Positions 12,993-20,234 of a DNA stretch of 41,545 nucleotides are shown one piece after another. Both the position numbers and the translations under genes were made by a program. Origin of the DNA: a virus; the IMG/VR virus record IMGVR_UViG_3300042922_000482, positions 1-41,545 of that record; one strand, 5' to 3'. The notes under the pieces are model-generated. The model ran no database searches and had not been told where the DNA came from. It saw only the letters and a program-made list of their open reading frames with translations. The stretch's first letter is position 1, and every line of letters begins with the position of its first letter.

Positions 12993-13035
12993 CGCAGCGC
13001 CCGCTGCGGACCCGTATTCGTCGCGCCTTGGCGCG
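12993..13035 (+). other. Two GC-rich tetraloop hairpins in a short intergenic gap
   Basis: CGCAGC/GCTGCG (12993-12998/13003-13008) with a GCCC loop, then CGCGC/GCGCG (13022-13026/13031-13035) with a CTTG loop. Neither is followed by a U tract. They lie in the only real gap of the early operon and could cause pausing, processing or messenger stabilisation. Confidence 0.4.
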
Positions 13036-13064
13036 GCGGAAGAGCACTCCCGAAGGGACGAACC

Positions 13065-13250
13065 ATGACCATCGATCTGACCGACGCCATCGAGCTTCCG
13101 GCCCCCGTGCCGGCTAGCGCTGGCCGCGGCGTCGAGCTTCGCGTGAGCCGCGAGCGTGACCTGCTCGCCCGCGCCGTCATCCTCGCGACGGGCGGCCTCG
13201 CGGTCGCGGTCGCGCTGCTCCTGATCCTCGGAGCGGCGGTGATCGCGTGA
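13065..13250 (+). CDS. Small tail-anchored membrane protein, 61 aa
   Basis: GAAGGGACG lies before the ATG. The first ~35 residues are polar and soluble; the last ~25 form a single hydrophobic helix (about residues 37-61), so the protein is a C-terminally anchored membrane protein with a cytoplasmic N-terminus. The TGA overlaps the next GTG (GTGA). The family is not recognised. Confidence 0.65.
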   Translation: MTIDLTDAIELPAPVPASAGRGVELRVSRERDLLARAVILATGGLAVAVALLLILGAAVIA

Positions 13251-13465
13251 CCCTCGCCGACGTCGCCCCGGCGACCATCCCGACGCGCCTGAAGCCCGAG
13301 GAGAGGTGGCAGGTCGGCGACATCGTCACCGTCGACGACGTCCGCTGGAAGCTCCGCGCGATCAGCCACTCGGGGCGCGTCGTCGCCTCCTCCATGAACA
13401 CCAGCAACGTCGAGATCTGGTGGGACACCACCCTCGACATCCTCCCGAAGCGAGAGAACCGATGA
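13247..13465 (+). CDS. Hypothetical protein, 72 aa
   Basis: A GTG start in a GTGA overlap with the membrane-protein gene, and a TGA overlapping the exonuclease ATG. The product is probably a small beta-barrel-like fold: EERWQVGDIVTVDDVRWKLRAI looks like an SH3-like or cold-shock-like strand pattern, with WWDTTLDILP at the end. Similar short proteins often precede phage recombination genes. The function is unknown. Confidence 0.65.
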   Translation: MTLADVAPATIPTRLKPEERWQVGDIVTVDDVRWKLRAISHSGRVVASSMNTSNVEIWWDTTLDILPKRENR

Positions 13466-14418
13466 AGCAGCCCACCGCCCGAATCGTCGTCCCTGCAGGC
13501 GCTGACCGCGAGCTCTGGCTCGCTGAGCGCGGCGAGGGTGTCACCGCCTCCAACGCGTGGCGTATCGCCCGTGCCGGGCTGAAGGCCCGCCGCACGATCG
13601 TCGAAGAGAAGATGAATGGCGCCCGCTTCCGCGGCAACGCCGCGACCCGCGCCGGGTCCGCCCGCGAGGCTGCGCTGCTCGACGAGGCGGTCGAGCGCCT
13701 GCAGAGCGTCGTCGCGAACGATGCGCTCTGGGCGGCCGCAGACAACGACCTCCACCGCGCGACCCCCGACGGCTTCGGCTGGGATGGCGACGGTCGCCTC
13801 GCCGTCGTCGAGGTGAAGTCGCACGAGCACGGGTGGGAGCACGACGGCATCCCGATCGAGCACTACGCGCAGCTTCAGTTTCAGATCCGCGTGATGGGCG
13901 CCGACTTCGGCCTGTACGGCTTCGAGGTTCGCGACGAGGACGACCAGCCCCCGGCGGATGGTGCCACGTGGAAGGTCGTCGAGCGCGACGAGGAAATGAT
14001 CGCCTGGCTCACCGAACGCGCCGACGACTTCATCGCCTGGCGCGACGCCGGATGCCCCGACGTCGACGACCTCCCCGACGACGTCGCCGCTGCGCTCAAG
14101 GCGTGGGTTCCCCTGAAGCTCGCGCTGACCAAGGCCGCCGACGCCGAGAAGATCGCGAACGCGGCGCTCAAGAAGGCCATCGCGAAGCTGCCCCACGCCG
14201 CCCGCTTCGGCGCCGTCGGCATGGGGGAGGTCGGCGGCTTCCAGCTTTCCGTCAGCGAGACCGTCGCGATCGACGAGGCCGCGTGGGCGGCCGCCGACCC
14301 GGCCGAGCACGCCCGCGCCGAGAAGCTGCGCGTCGACCTCGCATTCGCGGAGGCCGCAGCCAAGCGCAAGCACCCCAAGACCTCGCGCCGCACGACGCTC
14401 AACTTCCAGGAGGCGTGA
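13462..14418 (+). CDS. YqaJ-type viral recombinase / exonuclease
   Basis: 318 residues. Nuclease motifs of the YqaJ (lambda-exo-like, PD-(D/E)xK) family: the GVTASNAWRI entry motif near residue 26-35, an acidic residue in GSAREAALLDEA, Asp103 in ATPDGFGWD, the ExK pair in VVEVKS (Glu117, Lys119) and QLQFQIRV with Gln near 138-141. The enzyme should resect DNA ends for single-strand-annealing recombination. The C-terminal ~100 residues are helical and Ala/Lys-rich, perhaps for partner contact. The following gene may be the annealing partner. Confidence 0.85.
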   Translation: MKQPTARIVVPAGADRELWLAERGEGVTASNAWRIARAGLKARRTIVEEKMNGARFRGNAATRAGSAREAALLDEAVERLQSVVANDALWAAADNDLHRATPDGFGWDGDGRLAVVEVKSHEHGWEHDGIPIEHYAQLQFQIRVMGADFGLYGFEVRDEDDQPPADGATWKVVERDEEMIAWLTERADDFIAWRDAGCPDVDDLPDDVAAALKAWVPLKLALTKAADAEKIANAALKKAIAKLPHAARFGAVGMGEVGGFQLSVSETVAIDEAAWAAADPAEHARAEKLRVDLAFAEAAAKRKHPKTSRRTTLNFQEA

Positions 14419-14421
14419 GCC

Positions 14422-15165
14422 ATGCCCGAACCTCGCACCATCCCCGTCGAGGCCGCCCGCGCCGCCGTGCTCGCCTCCGGCCAGCTCGCCGCGATCGACG
14501 GCCCCTACTTCCTCGCGGCCGCCGACGCCGAGTGGGCCGACTTCCATGTCACCCCCGACCCCCCGATCGCCGCCCGGGTCGTCATCACGCGCGTCGGCCA
14601 GGAGCCCCGCAAGGTCACGATCGGCTGGGCGGAGTACGAGCAGCAGGAGTCGAACGACCCCGACTGGAACGAACTGCGCGCACGGAAGCCGATGGCGATA
14701 TTCGGCTCCGAGGTTGAGCGCCACGCGTACCGCGTCGTCTTCGCCGACATCCTCGCCCCGCTGCTCGAGACCCGCCCCGCGGCACCGGCCGCCGACGCGG
14801 CGCCGGGGGAGGCATCCGCGGAGCCGGCGGCCCGCAACTGGGCGGCCGAGATCGAAGCCGCGCAGACCATCCTCGAGATCGACACGATCGACCGCGAGGC
14901 GCGCGCGGTCCGCGCGTTCCGCGCCGACGCCGAGGGCACCGCGCTTCACCGTCAGCTGAAGGCCAAGCGCAAGGCGCTCGCCGAGGTGCCGGCCGCCGAG
15001 GACGACTGGGCGCCCGCGCCGGGGCCGAGCGCGGACGCGCAGGGACCGGCTGCGCCCGAGCGCGCCGCCGCGGTGCAGGCCGGCATCCGCCGCCCGCAGG
15101 ATCACCTGCCCGGCAACCGTGCGACCCGCCGCGCCGCCAAGCGGAAGGGCGGGCGCCAGCGATGA
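14422..15165 (+). CDS. Possible RecT-like annealing protein, divergent
   Basis: 247 residues. Residues ~45-115 follow, loosely, the C-terminal pattern of RecT-family annealases: a conserved strand (ARVVITRVGQEPRKVTIGW), AEYEQQE, then DWNELRARKPMAIFGSEVERHAYRVVFADIL. It lies directly after the YqaJ exonuclease, the usual place for RecT. The rest is Ala/Pro-rich linker and a basic tail (NRATRRAAKRKGGRQR) able to bind DNA. The match is weak and the protein lacks the longer RecT N-terminal half, so a different recombination accessory is equally possible. Confidence 0.5.
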   Translation: MPEPRTIPVEAARAAVLASGQLAAIDGPYFLAAADAEWADFHVTPDPPIAARVVITRVGQEPRKVTIGWAEYEQQESNDPDWNELRARKPMAIFGSEVERHAYRVVFADILAPLLETRPAAPAADAAPGEASAEPAARNWAAEIEAAQTILEIDTIDREARAVRAFRADAEGTALHRQLKAKRKALAEVPAAEDDWAPAPGPSADAQGPAAPERAAAVQAGIRRPQDHLPGNRATRRAAKRKGGRQR

Positions 15166-15632
15166 GCGAGGAACCGAACCACGTCGACCCCGCGTCCGGC
15201 GTGCTCCTCGAGATCCCGGCGGGGTTCGACATCGTCCCCCTGAACGTCGCGATGCTCGACGAGGATCTCCTCGCTCAGTGGTCGCCGACGCCGGCACAGG
15301 TGGTCGGGGCGCTGTCGATCGCGCGAGCGAAGAACATCGCCGCTCCCGCCGCGCTCGCCGACTACCGGCGGAAGCTGAAGGTCGCCGAGAACGAGAAGAA
15401 GGTCGCGCTCGGCCTCGCGGTGCAGTCGCTGCGCGCACAGTACGGACGCGGCGCGACGATGACCGAGCTGCGCGAGCTCGCGTACGGCGTCGACGCGCGA
15501 CTCATGCGGGCCGTCGACGCGTACGACGAGGCGTGGCTGCTGTTCGAGTACGCGAAGGACTTCGCCGAGGCCGTCGAGCGCGACGTGACCCTGCTGCAGT
15601 CGATCGCCAAGTCGATGCGGGGCGAGAAGTGA
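15162..15632 (+). CDS. Hypothetical helical protein, 156 aa
   Basis: It overlaps the preceding gene by four bases. After a Pro-rich N-terminus the protein is almost all helix: LSIARAKNIAAPAALADYRRKLKVAENEKK and a later segment around YDEAWLLFEYAKDFAEAVERDV form likely coiled coil. There are no cysteines or membrane segments. Proteins of this kind recur in actinophage replication modules, but I know no function. It ends in a GTGA overlap with the HNH gene. Confidence 0.65.
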   Translation: MSEEPNHVDPASGVLLEIPAGFDIVPLNVAMLDEDLLAQWSPTPAQVVGALSIARAKNIAAPAALADYRRKLKVAENEKKVALGLAVQSLRAQYGRGATMTELRELAYGVDARLMRAVDAYDEAWLLFEYAKDFAEAVERDVTLLQSIAKSMRGEK

Positions 15633-15973
15633 CCCGCGCCACCGTCGACCCGATGGCCGACTCCCGCCCCATCGTGAAGGGCCGCTCCGGCGGCATGTGC
15701 GAGCACTGCGGCGCCGCTCGCGCGACCGACATGCACCACCGGCAGCTGCGCCGCCACGGCGACCACCTGCCCGCGAACCTCGTGCACCTGTGCCGCACCT
15801 GCCACAACGCCGTGCACGCCGACCCCGCGGCCGCCGAGCTAGCCGGGTTCATCGTCCCCTCGTGGGCGAACCCGCGCCAGTGCCCGATCAAGCACTCCGT
15901 CTGGGGCCGCGTGCGCCTCGACGACGACGGCGGATGGACCCCCGCCCCGACACCCCAGGAAGTGACCGCATGA
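15629..15973 (+). CDS. HNH endonuclease
   Basis: 114 residues. Zinc pair CEHC (near residue 24-27), the first active-site motif in ATDMHHRQLRRHGDH, Asn in ANLVHLC, then CRTCHNAVH, the second zinc pair with the catalytic HN. This is a compact, complete HNH fold. It overlaps both neighbours and sits directly before a C5 methyltransferase, so a nuclease/methylase pairing is conceivable. HNH genes in replication modules are also often solitary. Confidence 0.85.
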   Translation: MTRATVDPMADSRPIVKGRSGGMCEHCGAARATDMHHRQLRRHGDHLPANLVHLCRTCHNAVHADPAAAELAGFIVPSWANPRQCPIKHSVWGRVRLDDDGGWTPAPTPQEVTA

Positions 15974-17211
15974 CGCACGAGCTCGTCGCCCTCGACCTCT
16001 TCGCTGGCACCGGCTGGGGTGTCGCCCTGCAGCAGCGCGGCATCCGCGAGGGCGGCGTCGAGATCGCCCCGGCCGCCGTGGCGTCGCGCACGGCCGCCGG
16101 CATGGACACGATCTACAACGACGTGTGGGACGGGCTGCTCGGCGACAACCCGCTGCGGTTCTGGCACGCCCTGCAGATCGCGTCGCCCCCGTGTCAGTCC
16201 TTCAGCATGGCCGGGAAGGGCGCCGGTCGCGCGGCTCTCGACGACGTGCTCCGCGCGATCGACGCGCACGCCTACCGGCAGCCCGAGCGCCTGCGCGCGC
16301 TCGGCGCCGAGACCGACGACCGCACCGCGCTCGTGCTGACCCCGCTCGCACATGTCTACCGTGACCGCCCGCTCTACATCACGTGGGAGCAGGTGCCGCC
16401 CGTTCTGCCGGTGTGGGAGGCCTGCGCGGTCGTGCTTGAGCAGATGGGCTACTCGGTGTGGACCGGCATCATGCGGGCCGAGCAATACGGCGTCCCGCAG
16501 ACCCGACGCCGCGCCGTGCTCATCGCCCGAGCCGACGGCATCGCCGCGGCCATGCCGACCCCGACGCACTCCCGCTACTACGAGCGCGACCCGCAGCGCC
16601 TCGACGCCGGCGTGCTGCCATGGGTCAGCATGGCCGACGCCCTCGGGTTCGGCGACTTCGAGCTGGTCGGTAATCAGGTGCCCCGAGGGCGAGAGCGCGG
16701 GGACTACCACGCACGCCCGTCGACTGCGCCTGCTCAGACCCTCACCGGAGCGGGTTCCCGCTCGTGGGTGCTGCGGTCGAACTACTCCGCAGGCTCCGCG
16801 TCGCACGAGGCGCCAGAGGGCAACAAGCTGCCCCGCACGGAGCGCGACGTGTCGCAGCCAGCTACGACGATCACGAGCAAGGCAAGCGCGATGGCCTGGG
16901 TTCGGCGTGAGTCGCTGCCGGAATGGTGCTCGACGCGGCCGGCGACGACGGTCGTCGCGGACCCGCGCCTCGGCGGGCCGGGACGCTCCGAGTTCGTCAA
17001 GGGCGGGGTATCTCGCCAGAACCGACCGGGGTCGCTGAAGCTCGAGGTGCACGAGGCTGCCCTCCTGCAGTCCTACGCGGCCGACTTCCCGTTCCAGGGC
17101 GGTCGGGGCGCCGTGTTCCTGCAGATCGGGAACGCCGTGCCGCCGCTCATGGGCGGCGCCATCGTCGACGAGCTCGTCGCCCCGGCGGCCGCGAGGAGCG
17201 CCGCGGCATGA
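15970..17211 (+). CDS. DNA (cytosine-5) methyltransferase
   Basis: 413 residues from the ATG at 15970 (ATGA overlap with the HNH gene). Motif I LDLFAGTGWGVAL (residues 9-20), motif IV SPPCQSFSMAG with catalytic Cys75, a variant motif VI (ITWEQVP in place of ENV), motif VIII in YGVPQTRRRAVLIA, a variable region around 230-370 for target recognition, and C-terminal motif X (IGNAVPP). All blocks needed for activity are present. Probable roles are protection of phage DNA against host restriction or pairing with the adjacent HNH protein. The recognition sequence cannot be predicted. Confidence 0.95.
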   Translation: MTHELVALDLFAGTGWGVALQQRGIREGGVEIAPAAVASRTAAGMDTIYNDVWDGLLGDNPLRFWHALQIASPPCQSFSMAGKGAGRAALDDVLRAIDAHAYRQPERLRALGAETDDRTALVLTPLAHVYRDRPLYITWEQVPPVLPVWEACAVVLEQMGYSVWTGIMRAEQYGVPQTRRRAVLIARADGIAAAMPTPTHSRYYERDPQRLDAGVLPWVSMADALGFGDFELVGNQVPRGRERGDYHARPSTAPAQTLTGAGSRSWVLRSNYSAGSASHEAPEGNKLPRTERDVSQPATTITSKASAMAWVRRESLPEWCSTRPATTVVADPRLGGPGRSEFVKGGVSRQNRPGSLKLEVHEAALLQSYAADFPFQGGRGAVFLQIGNAVPPLMGGAIVDELVAPAAARSAAA

Positions 17212-17507
17212 GCATCATCGGGTCGGCCTTCGACGCATGGCGGGAGGTGCGGGAGGAGTACGAGGAGGTGCGTCTCGCGGCGTACATGCTCGCCGAGGAG
17301 GCGACGAACGGCGCCCTGTTGAACGCACGCGGCCGCGCGGCGGGGATCGACCCGGGCTCGCTGTTCATGGGAAACGAGCGCCGCGCCCGCGCGTACGCCT
17401 CGCCCGAGCTGCTCGAGCACTGGGGGAAGCACCCGCGCGTGACCTACGCCGACTACGAGCGGCAGTGGGTCCGCGAGCGTGAGGCCGAGATGGGGCTCGC
17501 GTCATGA
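17208..17507 (+). CDS. Hypothetical protein, 99 aa
   Basis: The ATG overlaps the methyltransferase stop. The N-terminus is strongly helical and charged (AWREVREEYEEVRLAAYMLAEEA); the rest is mixed with conserved-looking aromatic residues (LLEHWGKHPRVTYADYERQW). There are no cysteines or membrane segments. It is coupled to the next gene by ATGA. The family is not recognised. Confidence 0.65.
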   Translation: MSIIGSAFDAWREVREEYEEVRLAAYMLAEEATNGALLNARGRAAGIDPGSLFMGNERRARAYASPELLEHWGKHPRVTYADYERQWVREREAEMGLAS

Positions 17508-17800
17508 AGGCCGCATGCAAGTTCGGATGCTGCACCGCCGAGGTCGCCGCGCTCCCCGACGGCGGATGGTCGCCCGACGGGCTCGTGCTCGACGACCGCC
17601 GCCGCGAGCACGTCCGCCGCGAGCGGGAAGCAGAATTCGCGCGCATCGACCAGATGCACGCAGCGATCTACCGCCCGTGCGCCGTCTGCGGACAGCTGGC
17701 GATCCGGCTCGACACGTTCGGGCTCTGCAGCAAGAACACCGAGACCCACAAGGCCCGCCGCGGCGGGCTCACATTCGCACCAGCAGGGAGAAGACGATGA
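17504..17800 (+). CDS. Small cysteine-rich, probably zinc-binding protein
   Basis: 98 residues with CKFGCC near the N-terminus and CAVCG plus a later Cys in the second half (RPCAVCGQLAIRL and GLCSKNTETH), enough for one or two zinc sites. A central charged helix (RRREHVRREREAEFARI) separates them. Typical of the many small zinc proteins in actinophage early operons. Function unknown. Confidence 0.65.
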   Translation: MKAACKFGCCTAEVAALPDGGWSPDGLVLDDRRREHVRREREAEFARIDQMHAAIYRPCAVCGQLAIRLDTFGLCSKNTETHKARRGGLTFAPAGRRR

Positions 17801-18210
17801 CCGATCAGTGGCTCGAGCGCGTGAACCGCGCTCTGCGGCAGTACGACATGGGGCTGCTCGACGTCCGCGGAGTGGCGGAGGTACTGATCCCCGAGCCGCC
17901 CACCGACGACGAGCGGGAAGCGCTGATCGAGCAGGCCACCTGGGCCCTCGTCGAGTGGGACACCGACACCGCAGATCGCGGCGTGCGCGACGAGCACTAC
18001 CGCGAGCGTCGCGCCGACGTCGAGCGAGTGTTCCCCATCCTCGCGCGCAACCGTGGGCGCGGACCGATCACCGACGAGGCAGTCGATGCGGCGTGCGAAG
18101 CATGGGCGAGCGAGCCCGTGACGATCCCCGGCGAGGGCGCGCTGCTGGCGGGTCGACGCTACATGCACGCCGCCCTCGAAGCCGCCCGCAATGCGGAGGC
18201 CGGCCGATGA
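17797..18210 (+). CDS. Hypothetical acidic protein, 137 aa
   Basis: It overlaps both neighbours by four bases. The sequence is helical and acidic: WLERVNRALRQYDMGLL, then DDEREALIEQATWALVEWD and a C-terminal segment with an Ala-rich helix (YMHAALEAARNAE). There are no cysteines, signal or membrane segments. The family is not recognised. Confidence 0.65.
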   Translation: MTDQWLERVNRALRQYDMGLLDVRGVAEVLIPEPPTDDEREALIEQATWALVEWDTDTADRGVRDEHYRERRADVERVFPILARNRGRGPITDEAVDAACEAWASEPVTIPGEGALLAGRRYMHAALEAARNAEAGR

Positions 18211-19205
18211 GCGCCATGCCTCGATTCGCGATGACCTATGTCGTCTACTGGCCGGCATCCCGCGTCCTGAAGGTGGGGCGCGCGTGGAAGTGGAGCCGCG
18301 TCGAGAAGCTCATGCGCGCCGGCGCGCACGTGATCGTCTGCGCCCGGGGCACGGATGCCTCGTGGGAGCGCGAGGCGCTGCGCGTGCTGGCGCGCTGGTT
18401 CCCCCGGGCATTCACCGGGTGGGACGACGCCGAGGCGGTGCTCGGCCGCGGCGGGAAGGGATGGACCGAGTGCTTCACGGTCCACGAGCACGACGTGCAG
18501 TTCGCCCTCGACAAGTGCATCGAGGGCTTCGCGAGAGGGAACGACCAGGGTGTCAACGAAGCAACGAATGATCAGCGCGGCCGACCTGGCGCACCTCGAC
18601 GAGGTGCCGCACGAGGCGAAGCCGACGGCGCTGTGGCTGTGGCTGAACCTCGACCCGCTGGGTCGGGGGCCGATGGACCCGGCGTGGATCGCACGGGAGA
18701 CGTTCTCGACGACGGACGATGTGCTCGAGCACCTCGTCGCGCTGATGGACGCCGACTTCCTGACGACGTATGTCGCGGGCGGCGTCGAGTGGCTGCTGCT
18801 GCTGCACCCGCTGCGGGTGGACATGCGCGGCGTCCGCATTCAGACCCCGGAACCGCCGGCGCGGGATCGTCCATGGACGTCCGTGGCTGTGGGGCGGGGG
18901 AGCGCGGGCGGGCGCGAGCGAGCGCGGGAGCGGGCGAGGGCGCAGGTGCGGGCGGAGGACGCCGCGCGGGCCGATGCGTGGGACGCGGTGACGCAGGACC
19001 GCGAGGAGGAGCCCGTGCTGCCGGAGCGCCCGCTGATCCTGGATGCCCCGCCGATGTTCTGCGACGACCACATGCCGCACGGTGCCGGGAAGAAGAAATG
19101 CGGACCCTGCCGGGATCGGCGTCTTCAACGCGACGAATGGCTGCAGCGCCGGGTCTACGAGGAGAAGCTCACCGTCCACTTCGAGCGGGTGGGGACCGAC
19201 GATGA
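18207..19205 (+). CDS. GIY-YIG-like protein with anomalous 3' end (possible frameshift)
   Basis: The first ~115 residues look genuine and resemble T5orf172/GIY-YIG-type nucleases: YVVYWPASRVLKVGRAWKWSRV, then a conserved Glu in DASWEREALRVLARWF. From about 18550 the frame stays open to 19205, but its translation becomes an Arg/Ala/Gly-rich shadow of the next gene, which is read in a different frame. All other early genes here end in ATGA overlaps, and such a stop (TGA 18569-18571) exists in a third frame. An indel near 18530-18550, natural or from sequencing, is the simplest explanation. The true protein is probably ~120 residues. Confidence 0.5.
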   Translation: MSAMPRFAMTYVVYWPASRVLKVGRAWKWSRVEKLMRAGAHVIVCARGTDASWEREALRVLARWFPRAFTGWDDAEAVLGRGGKGWTECFTVHEHDVQFALDKCIEGFARGNDQGVNEATNDQRGRPGAPRRGAARGEADGAVAVAEPRPAGSGADGPGVDRTGDVLDDGRCARAPRRADGRRLPDDVCRGRRRVAAAAAPAAGGHARRPHSDPGTAGAGSSMDVRGCGAGERGRARASAGAGEGAGAGGGRRAGRCVGRGDAGPRGGARAAGAPADPGCPADVLRRPHAARCREEEMRTLPGSASSTRRMAAAPGLRGEAHRPLRAGGDRR

Positions 19206-19215
19206 ACCGTTCTGA
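18550..19215 (+). CDS. Winged-helix, replication-module protein with C-terminal zinc finger
   Basis: 221 residues from the GTG at 18550, which has GAGAGGGA nine bases upstream; an ATG at 18568 would give 215. The N-terminal 80 residues (ISAADLAHLDEVPHEAK, WLWLNLDPLG, IARETFSTTDDVLEHLVAL) look like a winged helix of the kind found in phage replisome-organiser proteins. A charged Arg/Glu-rich helix (RERARERARAQVRAEDAA) follows. The C-terminal CDDHMPH...KKKCGPC can bind zinc. It may recruit replication proteins; the exact role is inferred from position upstream of ssb. Confidence 0.7.
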   Translation: MSTKQRMISAADLAHLDEVPHEAKPTALWLWLNLDPLGRGPMDPAWIARETFSTTDDVLEHLVALMDADFLTTYVAGGVEWLLLLHPLRVDMRGVRIQTPEPPARDRPWTSVAVGRGSAGGRERARERARAQVRAEDAARADAWDAVTQDREEEPVLPERPLILDAPPMFCDDHMPHGAGKKKCGPCRDRRLQRDEWLQRRVYEEKLTVHFERVGTDDEPF

Positions 19216-19453
19216 GCGCGCGATCGCGGCCATCCTCGACACCGAGCTGCGGCTCCGTCAGGAAGCGATCGAAGCCGCCGACGACCGTGCGCTGCAGCGC
19301 CTCCACGAGGCGGGGCTGCACTTCCGCACCGTCGGCGAAGCCGTCGCCTACCAGCGGCGCCAGCGCGACGCCGCACGAGCCACGGCCGCGCTCATCGACG
19401 CGCGCAACGAGATCTCAGCCAACCGAATCACTCCCGAGAGGAAGACAGCATGA
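19202..19453 (+). CDS. Hypothetical helical protein, 83 aa
   Basis: The ATG lies inside the end of the previous gene (14-base overlap) and the TGA overlaps the next ATG. Almost the whole sequence is predicted helix rich in Ala, Arg and Glu (AAILDTELRLRQEAIEAADD, then EAVAYQRRQRDAARATAAL). No known motif. A short coiled-coil adaptor is possible. Confidence 0.6.
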   Translation: MNRSERAIAAILDTELRLRQEAIEAADDRALQRLHEAGLHFRTVGEAVAYQRRQRDAARATAALIDARNEISANRITPERKTA

Positions 19454-19758
19454 CGAACAACGACGCGGTCCGGGCGACCGTCTACCTGCAGGTGCAGCCC
19501 GAGTACACCTGGCAGGCGAAGCAGTATCGCCGGTTCGACGAGCCCGGGGCCATCCAGGGCGCGAAGGTCGTCGGGTCGACTCAGGGGAAGTCGCAGAAGC
19601 CGAAGCCGGGCACGGTCGAGGTGAAGGTCACCATCGAGATCCCCAGGGGTGCGTTCCTGCCGCTGCGGCCCGAGGCGATCGTCATCGTGCCTGAGTCGCT
19701 CACGGCGCCGCACCCGGTGACCGTCGAGGCGCAGGACGCGAACGAGGGTGACGCCTGA
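19450..19758 (+). CDS. Hypothetical beta-rich protein, 102 aa
   Basis: It sits between the helical protein and ssb, overlapping the first by four bases and the second by one. The alternating pattern ([42 protein letters not shown]) predicts a small beta sandwich. It may be a partner of the single-strand-binding protein, as the genes are coupled. The family is not recognised. Confidence 0.65.
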   Translation: MTNNDAVRATVYLQVQPEYTWQAKQYRRFDEPGAIQGAKVVGSTQGKSQKPKPGTVEVKVTIEIPRGAFLPLRPEAIVIVPESLTAPHPVTVEAQDANEGDA

Positions 19759-20234
19759 TGCCCGGCGAGACCGTCCTGACCGTCGTCGGCAACCTGACCG
19801 CTGACCCCGAGCTGCGCTACACGCAGAACGGGCTCCCGGTCGTGAACTTCACGATCGCGAGCACCCCGCGCACCTTCGACCGTCAGGCGAACGAGTGGAA
19901 GGACGGCGACGCTCTGTTTCTGCGCGCGTCGGCCTGGCGTGACTTCGCGGAGAACATCGCGGGGACGCTCACGAAGGGCATGCGTGTCGTCGCGACCGGC
20001 CGTCTGCGGCAGCGGAACTACCAGGACCGCGAGGGGCAGACCCGCACCGCGATCGAGCTCGAGATCGACGAGATCGGCCCGAGCCTGCGCTATGCGACCG
20101 CGCAGGTCACTCGCGCAGCGGGCAACGGGTCCGCGGCGCAGCCGGAGGCATCCCAGCGCCAGCAGGAGCCGTCCGCCGCGCCCGTGTCCGAAGACGGCTC
20201 CTGGACCGTCCCGAGCGACGACACCCCGTTCTGA
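19758..20234 (+). CDS. ssb: Single-stranded DNA-binding protein
   Basis: 158 residues. The OB-fold opening ([29 protein letters not shown]), then [60 protein letters not shown] matches bacterial SSB closely. A disordered Gln/Ala/Ser linker precedes the acidic tip DDTPF, which replaces the usual DDDIPF and should bind host replication proteins. The start is a TGATG overlap. It marks the replication centre of the early operon; the repeat array at 20744-20899 lies just downstream. Confidence 0.95.
   Translation: MPGETVLTVVGNLTADPELRYTQNGLPVVNFTIASTPRTFDRQANEWKDGDALFLRASAWRDFAENIAGTLTKGMRVVATGRLRQRNYQDREGQTRTAIELEIDEIGPSLRYATAQVTRAAGNGSAAQPEASQRQQEPSAAPVSEDGSWTVPSDDTPF

Noticed and set aside
13177-15438. 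Open leftward frame of 753 codons
   Set aside because: It is antisense to the exonuclease and following genes, Arg/Ala/Gly-rich without motifs; long antisense frames are expected at this GC content.
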